DNA of 64,000 nt, taken from positions 1 to 64,000 of the forward strand of contig DATGMB010000324.1 of the NCBI GenBank assembly GCA_035293845.1. The letters run 5' to 3'. A program made the translations under genes and the position numbers. The notes under the pieces are model-generated. The model was not told where the DNA came from. It saw only the letters and a program-made list of their open reading frames with translations, and did no database searches. This document shows, in pieces, positions 8,532 to 16,764 of this stretch (the stretch's first letter is position 1; each line of letters begins with the position of its first letter). Source of the stretch: DATGMB01 sp035293845 (GTDB lineage Bacteria > Acidobacteriota > Terriglobia > Bryobacterales > Bryobacteraceae).

Positions 8532-9809
8532 ATGGACCACTCCCAGCCCGGGGCGTCCCGCTCCTGGTATCAGTTTCAGAATGCCTTCCGGCTCGCGATG
8601 GACTCCATCCGCGCGCACAAGCTGCGCAGTTTTCTCACGCTGCTCGGCGTGATCATCGGCGTTGCGAGCGTCATCCTCGTCGGCGCCGCCATTGACGGGC
8701 TCGGCGTCTATGCGCAGGAATCGACCGCCAAGGCGTTCGGCTCGGAGTCCTTCCTGGTGGCGCAGATCGCCGCCACCGGCCGGCTCAGCCGCCGCGAGCT
8801 GTTCGACAAGCTCAAGCGCAACAAGCCCATCCGCACCGAGGATGCGCGCTATCTCGAATCCGTCAACGGCGACCGCATCCTCTATAGCCCGTACCGCAAC
8901 CACAACTCCGACCTCCGCCGCGATAACCAGATCTGCGAGGATACCTCGGTCATCGGCGTCGGCGCCGATATGGCCGCGATCCGCGATATCGGCGTGGCCG
9001 ACGGGCGGTTCTTCAGCGCCCAGGAAGACCGGTCGCGCTCCATGGTCGCGGTGATCGGCGCCACGGTGCGCGATACACTGTTTCCCGGCGACGCCCCGGC
9101 GCTCCATCACACCATCCGCATCGAGGGCGTCGAGTTCACCGTAATCGGCATCCTGGAGCGCCTCGGCTCGGCGTTCGGCCAGGATCAGGATCGCGTCGTC
9201 TACATCCCCGTCAGCGCCTTCGACCGCCTTTACGGCCCCGGCTCGACCGGCTTCGCTCTCTTCGGCCGCCCCAAGCCGGCGAGCGGACTGAATCTCGACG
9301 CCGCGCTCGATGAGACCCGCGCCGCCCTGCGCGTCCACTTTCACGACCGGCCCGGACAGCCCGACAATTTCGATACCCTCACGCCGGACGCGATCCGCGG
9401 CTTCATCGACCAGGTGCTCGGGATGATCGCCGCCGTAGTCGTGCCGGTGACCTGCATTTCGCTGGTGGTCGGCGGCATCGTCATCATGAATATCATGCTG
9501 GTCAGCGTCACCGAGCGCACGCGCGAGATCGGCATACGCAAGGCGATCGGCGCGCGCCATGGCGATGTCATGCTCCAGATCCTCATCGAAGCCGTGACTC
9601 TCGCCGTGGTCGGCGGCGCGTTGGGCGTCGGCGGCGGAGCACTGTTCACGCTCCTGCTCGGCCGCCTGTTCGGCCTGACCATGCACATCAGCATCTTTTA
9701 CGTATCGCTGGCGATCGGGGTCTCCGGAATTGTCGGCGTCCTCTCCGGCTGGTACCCGGCATCGCGCGCGGCCAGAATGGACCCGGTGGTGGCACTTCGG
9801 GCGGATTAA
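8532..9809 (+). CDS. MacB-type ABC transporter permease (first of pair)
   Basis: A 425-residue inner-membrane protein: a transmembrane helix at about 27-50 (RSFLTLLGVIIGVASVILVGAAI), a periplasmic MacB_PCD domain (about 55-275), and a C-terminal FtsX domain with three helices. The FtsX hallmark is MNIMLVSVTERTREIGIRKA, and the protein ends with the usual ASRAARMDPVVALR. No ATP-binding subunit is adjacent. It is paralogous to the next gene and probably pairs with it as a heterodimer. Substrate unknown. Confidence 0.88.
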   Translation: MDHSQPGASRSWYQFQNAFRLAMDSIRAHKLRSFLTLLGVIIGVASVILVGAAIDGLGVYAQESTAKAFGSESFLVAQIAATGRLSRRELFDKLKRNKPIRTEDARYLESVNGDRILYSPYRNHNSDLRRDNQICEDTSVIGVGADMAAIRDIGVADGRFFSAQEDRSRSMVAVIGATVRDTLFPGDAPALHHTIRIEGVEFTVIGILERLGSAFGQDQDRVVYIPVSAFDRLYGPGSTGFALFGRPKPASGLNLDAALDETRAALRVHFHDRPGQPDNFDTLTPDAIRGFIDQVLGMIAAVVVPVTCISLVVGGIVIMNIMLVSVTERTREIGIRKAIGARHGDVMLQILIEAVTLAVVGGALGVGGGALFTLLLGRLFGLTMHISIFYVSLAIGVSGIVGVLSGWYPASRAARMDPVVALRAD

Positions 9810-9834
9810 TTTCGATGCGACCCTCTCTTGTTTT

Positions 9835-9875
9835 TCTCTGCGTTTTCTCTGCGTCCTCTGCGTCTCCGCGGTGAA
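9835..9875. repeat. Half copy of dispersed CGAGACGC-type intergenic repeat
   Basis: Tandem short units (CTCTGCG, TTTTCTCTGCG, TCCTCTGCG, TCTCCGCGGTG) fill the gap between the two permease genes. It corresponds to one arm of the palindromic element seen in full at 11151-11224 and 37039-37101. It is directly upstream of the second permease and may form part of its leader. Confidence 0.7.
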
Positions 9876-9889
9876 GAAATGGTCCAGGC

Positions 9890-11137
9890 ATGAACATCTC
9901 CGTCCTCGAAAACATCCACATGGCCACGACGGCGGTCTGGACGCACCGCTTCCGCTCGCTGCTCACGATTTTGGGGATCGTCATCGGCATCACCACGGTG
10001 GTTACCGTGGCCTCGCTGCTGACCGGGCTGCGCCAGGGCATCGTGGTCTTCTTTCAGGAGCTCGGCCCGGACAACATCTTCCTCTTCAAGACCTCCGGCA
10101 ACCCCGATTTCCCGCCGCCCAAGGAGGCCAAGCGCCGCCCGCTCAAGCCGGAGTATGCCGATTACATCCGCAAGACCTGCACCTCGGTGGCGGACGTCGG
10201 GCTCGAACTCCTCATCCCCGCGGCGGTAAATAACCAGCCCATCACCGCGCGCGTCCCCGGCTTCGAAACCGAAAACATCAACATCGCCGGTTACTCGCCC
10301 AACATTGCCGATATCTCGCCGCGCGATTTCGATGCCGGCCGCTTCTTCACCCCGGAAGAGGACCTCCGCGGCGCGCATGTAGTCATGATCGGAGCCAATG
10401 TGGCGCAATCGCTCTACCCGGATGGCCGCGCCCTCGGCCACACCTTCATGATGGATGGCGCCGAATACACCGTAATCGGCGTTTACGCCAAGGCCAAGGG
10501 CGGATTCTTCGGCGAAAACGGCATGGATAACGCCATCGTGATGCCGTTGCGCACCGCGCAATCGCGCTATCCGCAGATCACGCGATGGATGATCATCGCC
10601 AAGGCGCGTCCGGGCAAACGCCAGGACGCCTATGACGAAGTCGAGGCCGCCATGCGCCGCCTGCGCCGCCTCGCAACCGGCGCGGCGGACGATTTCTCCA
10701 TCTCGACGCCCGACCAGATCATCAAGCAGTTCGACAGCATCACCGGGCTGATCGGCCTGGCGGCGATCGCGATCTCGGCGCTCGGCCTCCTGGTTGGCGG
10801 CATCGGCGTGATGAACATCATGCTGGTCAGCGTCACCGAGCGCACGCGCGAAATCGGCGTGCGCAAGGCCATCGGCGCCCGCCGCCGCGATATCATCGGG
10901 CAGTTCCTGGTGGAAGCCATGGCGCTGACCGGCGCCGGCGGCCTGCTCGGCATCGCGATCGCGATGCTCATTACGTTCCTGCTCGGCGTGCTGGTCCCGT
11001 CGCTTCCCTCGACCGTACCCGCATGGGCACTCATCACCGGCTTCAGCGTGTCCGTCGGCGTCGGCGTATTCTTCGGCGTCTGGCCCGCGGTGAAAGCCGC
11101 GCAGCTCGATCCCGTGGAGGCTTTGCGGTATGAGTGA
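9890..11137 (+). CDS. MacB-type ABC transporter permease (second of pair)
   Basis: A 415-residue protein with the same architecture as its upstream neighbour: first helix SLLTILGIVIGITTVVTVASLL, a periplasmic MacB_PCD domain, and an FtsX core with MNIMLVSVTERTREIGVRKA and the ending AVKAAQLDPVEALRYE. The block coding for the FtsX hallmark is nearly identical in DNA to that of the first permease (about 9485-9550 against 10815-10880). That fits an old duplication or gene conversion. No cognate ATPase is encoded next to it; the ATPase downstream is a soluble ABC-F protein, not a MacB/LolD-type partner. Confidence 0.88.
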   Translation: MNISVLENIHMATTAVWTHRFRSLLTILGIVIGITTVVTVASLLTGLRQGIVVFFQELGPDNIFLFKTSGNPDFPPPKEAKRRPLKPEYADYIRKTCTSVADVGLELLIPAAVNNQPITARVPGFETENINIAGYSPNIADISPRDFDAGRFFTPEEDLRGAHVVMIGANVAQSLYPDGRALGHTFMMDGAEYTVIGVYAKAKGGFFGENGMDNAIVMPLRTAQSRYPQITRWMIIAKARPGKRQDAYDEVEAAMRRLRRLATGAADDFSISTPDQIIKQFDSITGLIGLAAIAISALGLLVGGIGVMNIMLVSVTERTREIGVRKAIGARRRDIIGQFLVEAMALTGAGGLLGIAIAMLITFLLGVLVPSLPSTVPAWALITGFSVSVGVGVFFGVWPAVKAAQLDPVEALRYE

Positions 11138-11150
11138 AGTCCGGAATTCA

Positions 11151-11224
11151 ACCGCCGAGACGCTGAGACGCAGAGGAAAACCGGTTCGAGAGTGGTTTTC
11201 TCGGCGCCTCGGCGTCTCGGCGGT
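11151..11224. repeat. Full copy of dispersed palindromic repeat (hairpin)
   Basis: The left arm 11151-11182 (ACCGCCGAGACGCTGAGACG...) and right arm 11194-11224 (...GCCTCGGCGTCTCGGCGGT) pair with few mismatches around an 11-base loop. Each arm is itself a tandem of CCGAGACG-like units. It occupies most of the gap between the second permease and the ABC-F gene. It resembles REP/BIME-like intergenic elements and could stabilise or terminate the transcript. Confidence 0.8.
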
Positions 11225-11239
11225 GAGATCCTAGGCCGC

Positions 11240-13075
11240 ATGGCACTGATCCTCAGTTGTACAGGGCTCTCCAAGTCCTTCGGCTCCCGCCTGCTCTTCG
11301 AGAACATCTCGCTCGGCATCAGCGAAGGCGAGCGGCTGGGGCTGATCGGCGCGAACGGTTCGGGCAAGTCCACGCTGCTCAAAATCCTCGCCGGCCGGCT
11401 CGAGCCGGATTCCGGCTCCATCTCGCTGCGCCGGAATACGCGCGTCGGCTACGTGGCGCAGGATGTGACGCAGCTCCCGGATCTTCCCGCTTCCGAAGTG
11501 ATCGCCTCCGCCATCACGGACGAGCATCTGGACGAACACGAGCGCGCCTCGCGCGTGCATCAGGCGCTCGGCCGCGCCGGGTTCACCGATGGCGCGGTGC
11601 GCGCCGGTACGCTTTCCGGCGGCTGGAAGCGCCGCCTCGCCATCGCGCGCGAGCTCGCCGCCGCCCCGGACCTTCTCTTCCTCGATGAGCCGACCAATCA
11701 CCTCGATCTCGAAGGCATTCTGTGGCTCGAGCGCTTGCTGGCCGGTGCGCCGTTCGCCGCGGTCGTGGTCAGCCACGACCGCTACTTCCTCGATAATGTG
11801 GTGAATGATATGGCCGAGCTCGGCCGCGTCTGGCCGGACGGCATCTTCCGCGTCGAAGGCAGCTACACCACGTTCCTCGAAAAGAAAGAGCAGTTCCTCG
11901 AAGCGCAGTCCAACCGGCAGGAGGCGCTGGAGAACCGCGTGCGGCGCGAGGTCGAGTGGCTGCGCCGCGGCCCGAAAGCGCGCACCGGCAAATCGCGGGC
12001 GCGGATCGACGAGGCCGGGCGCTTGATGCGCGAGCTCTCCGATCTGGAATCGCGCTCCGTCAGCCGCACCGCCACGATCGACTTCACGGCATCCGGCCGC
12101 CGCACGAAGCGGCTGCTGACTGTGGAAAACCTGTCAAAATCCTGTGCAAGAAATGTGGATGGCGGTTTGGCCGGCGAAGCCGGAAATTCACAACTTTTCC
12201 ACAGCCTCGGGTTCGTCCTCGGACCCGGCACGCGCCTCGGCCTCCTCGGCCCGAACGGCTCGGGCAAGACCACCCTGCTCAAAATTCTGGCCGGAGAACT
12301 GGCGCCGGATTCCGGCGAGATCATCCGCGCCGAAGCCCTTCGAACCGTCTACTTCGATCAAACGCGCGAGCAGCTCGATCCTGCCGCGACCCTGCGCGAA
12401 GGCCTCGGCGCTCACGGTGACACCGTCATCTACCGCGACCGCCCCATCCACGTTGCCGGATGGGCCAAGCGATTCCTCTTCGATGCCGGACAGCTCGACC
12501 GGCCCATTGCGAGCCTTTCCGGCGGCGAGCAGGCGCGCGTGCTGATTGCGCGGCTGATGCTGCAGCCCGCCGACCTCTTGCTCCTCGACGAGCCCACCAA
12601 TGACCTCGACATTCCCACGCTCGAAGTGCTCGAAGACAATCTCACGGAGTTCCCCGGCGCGCTCGTGCTGGTGACGCACGACCGCTATCTGCTGGACCGC
12701 GTGGCAACGGCCGTGCTCGGCCTCGATGGCGAAGGCCGCTGGCAGATGTTCGCCGATTACTGGCAGTGGGAGCAGGCACGCGCCGAAGCCCGCGGCAAGC
12801 CCGCGCCGGAAATCGACAAAGCGAAGCCAATTCCGTCGCAGGCGGTTCCAAAGAAGAAGCTTTCGTACTTGGAAGCGCGCGAGATGGAGGGCATGGAAGC
12901 GCGCATTCTGGAGGCCGAGCAGGAGCTCGAACGCCTGCGCGCCCTGATGCAGGCGCCGGATGTGGTGACCGACGGCGCGCGGCTGCAGGAGACGTACACG
13001 CAGATGCAGGCCGCCGAAGCGCGCGTCGAAGAGCTCTATAACCGCTGGGCGGAGCTCGAAGCCAAGCGGGGATAA
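11240..13075 (+). CDS. uup: ABC-F ATPase, Uup type
   Basis: A 611-residue soluble protein with two ABC domains. Domain 1 has Walker A GANGSGKST (37-45), signature LSGGWKRR and Walker B LLFLDEPTNHLD. Domain 2 has GPNGSGKTT, LSGGEQAR and LLLLDEPTNDLD. A basic interdomain linker and a C-terminal coiled-coil domain (from about 545) identify the Uup subgroup, which acts on ribosomes and nucleic acids rather than in transport. Unusually, the N-terminal strand of domain 2 reads LSKSCARNVDGGLAG where LSKSFGGR-like sequence is expected. A short insertion and the loss of the A-loop aromatic residue are apparent there. I chose ATG 11240; the upstream ATG 11192 lies in the repeat. Confidence 0.9.
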   Translation: MALILSCTGLSKSFGSRLLFENISLGISEGERLGLIGANGSGKSTLLKILAGRLEPDSGSISLRRNTRVGYVAQDVTQLPDLPASEVIASAITDEHLDEHERASRVHQALGRAGFTDGAVRAGTLSGGWKRRLAIARELAAAPDLLFLDEPTNHLDLEGILWLERLLAGAPFAAVVVSHDRYFLDNVVNDMAELGRVWPDGIFRVEGSYTTFLEKKEQFLEAQSNRQEALENRVRREVEWLRRGPKARTGKSRARIDEAGRLMRELSDLESRSVSRTATIDFTASGRRTKRLLTVENLSKSCARNVDGGLAGEAGNSQLFHSLGFVLGPGTRLGLLGPNGSGKTTLLKILAGELAPDSGEIIRAEALRTVYFDQTREQLDPAATLREGLGAHGDTVIYRDRPIHVAGWAKRFLFDAGQLDRPIASLSGGEQARVLIARLMLQPADLLLLDEPTNDLDIPTLEVLEDNLTEFPGALVLVTHDRYLLDRVATAVLGLDGEGRWQMFADYWQWEQARAEARGKPAPEIDKAKPIPSQAVPKKKLSYLEAREMEGMEARILEAEQELERLRALMQAPDVVTDGARLQETYTQMQAAEARVEELYNRWAELEAKRG

Positions 13076-13076
13076 C

Positions 13077-14630
13077 ATGCGGCGGATCGCGGCCGGCGCC
13101 TTGCTGGGGATGTTCGTCCTGCAAAGCTTTTGCGCCAGCTTGCGGAAATCGCCCGCCTTCGACGAGCCGGCGCACATCGCGGCGGGCGTCTCGTATCTCG
13201 CAACCGGCGTGTTCCGCGCGAATCTCCAGCATCCGCCACTGCTCAAAGAGATCGCGGCGACGTTCGCGATGGCCGGCGCGGGTGTGCGGTGGCCGGATAC
13301 GGAAGCGGCGCGGGCGCTTGTTGCCAATCCGGCGGGTGCATCCGGCCGCGAATGGACGGTCGGCAACGGTCTCATCGCCCGCGGCGGCCCGGACCGAGTT
13401 CTCTTTTGGGCGCGGCTGCCGATGATCCTGATCGCGGCGCTGCTGGGCCTCGCGATCTATCTTTGGGCAAGGCAGATGCTTGGCGAGGCGGCCGCGCTTG
13501 GCGCGCTGCTGCTCTTCGCCTTCGATCCGGTCATCCTGGCGCACTCGTACCTGGTGACGACGGATGTGGGGCTGGCAGCGTTCACGGTGCTCTTCTTCAT
13601 GGGGCTGTGGAATTACTGCAAGCGCCCTGCGGCGCGATACATCCTGTGGTGCGGCATGGCGCTGGGCGCGGCGCTGGCGTCGAAGTACTCGGCGGTGCTT
13701 CTGGCGCCGGTCGCGCTGGCGCTGCTGGTTGCCGCGCGGGGCCGCCGCGGCGTCGGGCCGTTCCTGGCGATCTGCGCCGTTGCCTTCGGGGTCGTGGAAG
13801 CCGCGTTCCTGCTGCACAGCCCGGCGCTGTACCTGGAAGGCATCCGCCGGGTGAATGCCGACCACGACCCGAACTACCTGGCGTTCTTCGCCGGTGAATT
13901 CGGCCGCCATTTCTACGGTTATTTCGCCGGCGCGTACCTGCTCAAGGAGCCGCTCGCGGCGGTCGCGGCGGGGGTCATCGGCCTTGTGGTGCAGGCCCGC
14001 GGCTTGCGAGCCAAGCGCGGCGAGCGGCTGCGCCTCCTCTTTCTCCTGCTGCCGCCGGCGGTCCTCTTCCTGGCGTGCAGCATCGCGGCGGACGAACTGG
14101 GCGTCCGCTACCTCATCCCCGCGCTGCCGTTCGCTTTCCTGCTCGGCGGCTCCGGGCTCGCGTGGTTGTGGCGGCGGGCGGCTTGTGGCCGCGCCGCGGC
14201 TGTCCTGCTCTGCGCGTGGCTGGTGGCGCAGGCGGCGGCCATCTACCCCGACCACCTCTCCTACTTCAACGAATCCGCGTGCCTGTTCTACGACCCTGCC
14301 AGGCTCGGGCCGGATGGCGGCTCCCGCTGCGGCCCGGCCTGGCTCGACGACAGCAATGTCGATTGGGGCCAGGGGGTCAAGCAACTGCGGTCCTGGCTGG
14401 ACGCGCACGGCGTGCGCGGGCCGATCCGTTTCGCGTATTTCGGCAGCTTTCCGCCGCAGAATTACGGCATCGACTACACGACGCCGGATCCGCGCGCCGA
14501 GCCCTCGCCCGGCGTCTATGCCGTAAGCGCTCACTACCTGCCGCGGCTCGTGTCCGCCGGGGCCTGGTTTGGCGAGCGCGAGCCGGCGGCGGTCGTGGGG
14601 CACGCGATTTACGTCTACGTGGTGCCTTAG
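13077..14630 (+). CDS. GT-C-like integral membrane glycosyltransferase
   Basis: A 517-residue polytopic membrane protein of the ArnT/PMT (GT39-like, PMT_2) type. The hallmark first-loop acidic motif SPAFDEPAHI lies near residue 27, followed by LQHPPLLKE. At least nine hydrophobic segments follow, then a C-terminal soluble part (VDWGQGVKQLRSWLDAHG...). Such enzymes transfer sugars from polyprenyl-phosphate donors to lipid or protein acceptors on the periplasmic side. It begins two bases after the uup stop, suggesting co-transcription. The acceptor is unknown. Confidence 0.75.
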   Translation: MRRIAAGALLGMFVLQSFCASLRKSPAFDEPAHIAAGVSYLATGVFRANLQHPPLLKEIAATFAMAGAGVRWPDTEAARALVANPAGASGREWTVGNGLIARGGPDRVLFWARLPMILIAALLGLAIYLWARQMLGEAAALGALLLFAFDPVILAHSYLVTTDVGLAAFTVLFFMGLWNYCKRPAARYILWCGMALGAALASKYSAVLLAPVALALLVAARGRRGVGPFLAICAVAFGVVEAAFLLHSPALYLEGIRRVNADHDPNYLAFFAGEFGRHFYGYFAGAYLLKEPLAAVAAGVIGLVVQARGLRAKRGERLRLLFLLLPPAVLFLACSIAADELGVRYLIPALPFAFLLGGSGLAWLWRRAACGRAAAVLLCAWLVAQAAAIYPDHLSYFNESACLFYDPARLGPDGGSRCGPAWLDDSNVDWGQGVKQLRSWLDAHGVRGPIRFAYFGSFPPQNYGIDYTTPDPRAEPSPGVYAVSAHYLPRLVSAGAWFGEREPAAVVGHAIYVYVVP

Positions 14631-14644
14631 CCTGGGAAATCCGG

Positions 14645-14650
14645 TACAAT
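14645..14650 (+). promoter_or_regulatory. -10 element TACAAT before tatA
   Basis: TACAAT lies 24 bases upstream of the tatA start codon. I see no convincing -35 at the right spacing. The same hexamer recurs before several other genes in this window. Confidence 0.4.
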
Positions 14651-14668
14651 AAGCAGAGAAGGAGGCCT

Positions 14669-14866
14669 ATGGAACCTACTGGCATTCAGGCTGCCGGCAT
14701 CCTGGGTGGTCTGGGCGGGCCCGAGATCATCGTGATCGCACTGGTAGCCATTGTGCTTTTCGGCGGCAAGAAAGTTGGGGAACTCGGCAAAGGTTTGGGC
14801 GAGGGAATTCGCAACTTCAAGACGGCGCTGAAAGAAGGCGAAGCGGAAGAAAAGAAGCAGGCATAG
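14669..14866 (+). CDS. tatA: Twin-arginine translocase subunit TatA/E
   Basis: A 65-residue protein with the complete TatA layout: a short N-terminal periplasmic segment, one transmembrane helix (PEIIVIALVAIVLFGG), the hinge and amphipathic helix KVGELGKGLGEGIRNFKTAL, and a charged tail (EGEAEEKKQA). TatA oligomers form the translocation path for folded Tat substrates. GGAGG stands only three bases before the ATG, a short spacing. No tatC or tatB is nearby, as is common for orphan tatA genes. A bidirectional terminator follows. Confidence 0.92.
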   Translation: MEPTGIQAAGILGGLGGPEIIVIALVAIVLFGGKKVGELGKGLGEGIRNFKTALKEGEAEEKKQA

Positions 14867-14930
14867 GCTTCAAGGGGCCGCTCGCACTTTGAGCTGGTTC
14901 CACTCGGCTTCAAGACATCCAGAAAGAACA

Positions 14931-14963
14931 AACCCCGCCTCTCCGGAAGGAAGAGGCGGGGTT
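14931..14963. terminator. Bidirectional rho-independent terminator (tatA / HU)
   Basis: A perfect 12-base stem, AACCCCGCCTCT (14931-14942) with AGAGGCGGGGTT (14952-14963), closes a nine-base loop. It is followed by a T-rich run on the plus strand (TTGTATTTT) and by TTTGTTCTTTCT on the minus strand. It separates the convergent tatA and HU genes. Confidence 0.9.
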
Positions 14964-15009
14964 TTGTATTTTGCGGCCAGGCGCAGCCCGGGCCGGGCGT
15001 GCCCGGCCC

Positions 15010-15312
15010 CTACTTCTTTTTCGGCGGAACGATCGCGTCCTTGGCGGCCTTGGCCACGCGGAACTTTACGACCTTCTTGGCCGGGATCTTGATGGTCTCG
15101 CCGGTCGCGGGGTTGCGGCCGGTCCGCGCCTTGCGGTCCTGACGGACGAGGCGGCCAAGGCCGGGCAGCACGAACACGCCGTTCTTCTTCACTTCCTGGA
15201 TAGCCAGCCCCGACAGGCAATCCAGGAACTGGCGCGCGGTCTTGTTGTTGACTTCGCAGCTTTCCGCAAGCGTTCTGACCAGTTGCGTCTGGGTCATTCT
15301 CTGATTCGCCAT
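15010..15312 (-). CDS. HU-family histone-like DNA-binding protein
   Basis: A 100-residue nucleoid protein. The N-terminal helical dimerisation part (MTQTQLVRTLAESCEVNNKT) is followed by the beta-arm region with GRNPATGETIKIPAK, the DNA-intercalating Pro motif of HU/IHF, and a Lys-rich tail (PPKKK). GGAG lies five bases before the ATG. It is monocistronic and ends at the shared terminator. HU and IHF subfamilies cannot be told apart reliably here. Confidence 0.9.
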   Translation of the reverse strand: MANQRMTQTQLVRTLAESCEVNNKTARQFLDCLSGLAIQEVKKNGVFVLPGLGRLVRQDRKARTGRNPATGETIKIPAKKVVKFRVAKAAKDAIVPPKKK

Positions 15313-15549
15313 AAATCTCCTTTAGAACATTCTCCCATCGTTATGTTTTATTCCCCGCGGATCGCGCCACCGAACGGCACTACCCAGGGGGCACCATCGA
15401 ACAGGTGGGCCGGCGCCGTGTTCCTCGGAATCAGGCGGCCGGATTCGCTTTCAATGATACGGGATGGATGCGGGGATGTAAAGAGAAATACGTCAAAAAG
15501 GCCCGGTTTTTCGCGGTTTTTTGAGCTTCGATGCCCGAAAACCCCCATT

Positions 15550-16287
15550 TTACGGGCTTTCGGCGAAGCCCACGCCCTCCTTCCAGGCCAGCAGGCACCC
15601 CGCGGCCGCTCCGCCGGCCTTGTTTTTGACGGCTCGCACGACGGCGGGCTGTCCGCCCGGAGCGCCCGCGCGCATGGCGAGGCGCACGGCGGCGAAGAGC
15701 TTCAACGGCGCTCCGCCGGCGGCGGTGTCCGGATCGTCTTCGGCCGAACCCCGCATCTGGTTGAGGAAGAGCGCCACGGCCTCGCTGCGGCGGATGGCGG
15801 CGGCGAGGCGCCGCAGTCCGGAGGCGAGCACGCGGCTGTGCATGCCGGAGCCGGCCTCGCCGATGCGGGTGGCCAGCTCGATTTCGGGCACCAGCGCCGC
15901 GGCTGAATCGACCACCAGAAGATCGACCGCGCCGGACGCCGCCAGCCGCCGCAGCATTTCGAGCGCCTCCTCGGCGGAGCCGGGTTGCGCGACGGGCATG
16001 CGCTCGACGGCTACGCCGAGGCGCATGGCCAGCGCGGCATCGAACGCATGCTCCGCGTCGATCCACACGGCCGCTCCTCCGGCGTGCTGCACGTGAGCGG
16101 CGATCTGCAGCGCCAGAGTGGTCTTGCCGCAGCCGGGTGTGCCGAATAATTCCACGATGCCGCCGCGCGGCAGACCGCCGGTGACGGCATCGAGCGAGGC
16201 GAAGCCGGTGAGCAGCGCGGGCCGCGGCCCCGCGTCGGCGCGGGCGAGTTTCTGGCGGATGGCGCGCTGCCGGTCAGCTTCTTTCAT
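15550..16287 (-). CDS. Shortened RecA paralogue
   Basis: A 245-residue protein restricted to the RecA ATPase core: Walker A GTPGCGKTT, the catalytic-Glu region WIDAEHAFD (compare DVEHALDP in RecA), Walker B LLVVDSAAALVPE, and a shortened L2 region NQMRGSAEDDPDTAAGG. The N-terminal polymerisation helix is reduced, and the RecA C-terminal domain is absent. It is transcribed in the same direction as recA, about 480 bases downstream. The Walker A motif is intact, unlike ImuA. It may be a RecA regulator or recombination mediator; that role is inference. Its ATG overlaps the end of an open frame running through the 81-bp repeats. Confidence 0.8.
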   Translation of the reverse strand: MKEADRQRAIRQKLARADAGPRPALLTGFASLDAVTGGLPRGGIVELFGTPGCGKTTLALQIAAHVQHAGGAAVWIDAEHAFDAALAMRLGVAVERMPVAQPGSAEEALEMLRRLAASGAVDLLVVDSAAALVPEIELATRIGEAGSGMHSRVLASGLRRLAAAIRRSEAVALFLNQMRGSAEDDPDTAAGGAPLKLFAAVRLAMRAGAPGGQPAVVRAVKNKAGGAAAGCLLAWKEGVGFAESP

Positions 16288-16390
16288 CTTCGTGGTGCGG
16301 CCGTTGCCACGCGGCCTGCATGGCGACCGCCGCTGCGCAGGTCGAGGCCAATCCGCGTGTGCAGGCTGGGGGTTTTCGCCAGCGGGCGCG

Positions 16391-16733
16391 GACCGGACTC
16401 CTGCCTACCGCGGGCGTGCGCGCGATGGCGTCGCGCACGCGGCGGCGCGAGCCTGCCCCGACCGGATTGGCGACCGGGTTCCTGCCTGCCGCGGGCGGGC
16501 GGACAGTGAGCTTGCGCCTCTGGCGGCGCGAGCGGGCTCGGACCGGATTGCCTGCCGGGCTCCTGCCTGCCGCGGGCGTGCGGACAGTGAGCTTGCGCCT
16601 CCGGCGGCGCGAGCCTGCCCCGACCGGATTGCCGGCCGGGTTCCTGCCTGCCGCGGGCGGGCGGGCGATCGGGTCGCGCAGGCGGCGGTGCAAGCGATCG
16701 CAGAGCGGATTGGCGGCCGGGCTCCTGCATAGC
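16391..16733. repeat. 81-bp tandem minisatellite between recA and its paralogue
   Basis: Units beginning with GACCGGATT or a close variant start at 16391 (shortened by 12 bases), 16460, 16541, 16622 and 16703, the last being partial. The period is exactly 81 bases, that is 27 codons, so all frames repeat in phase. A minus-strand frame (16274-16735, Arg/Pro-rich 27-residue repeats, for example NPAGNPVGAGSRR) stays open across the array. It ends by overlapping the paralogue's start codon. Whether it is translated is uncertain; no homology or good start signal supports it. Confidence 0.85.
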
Positions 16734-16764
16734 ACGACTCGCGAGCCGTGGGCCTCCGGCGGAT

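Noticed and set aside
12121..12202. DnaA-box-like pair TGTGGAAAA / TTTTCCACA as a replication origin
   Set aside because: They lie inside the uup coding sequence, differ from TTATCCACA, and have no dnaA, dnaN or AT-rich unwinding region nearby.
15535..15563. Hairpin at the end of the recA paralogue as a terminator
   Set aside because: The ten-base stem has a mismatch, contains the stop codon and is not followed by a T-run in the direction of transcription.
16391..16733. CRISPR array
   Set aside because: The 81-bp units are contiguous and similar over their whole length, with no alternation of identical repeats and unique spacers, and no cas genes are nearby.
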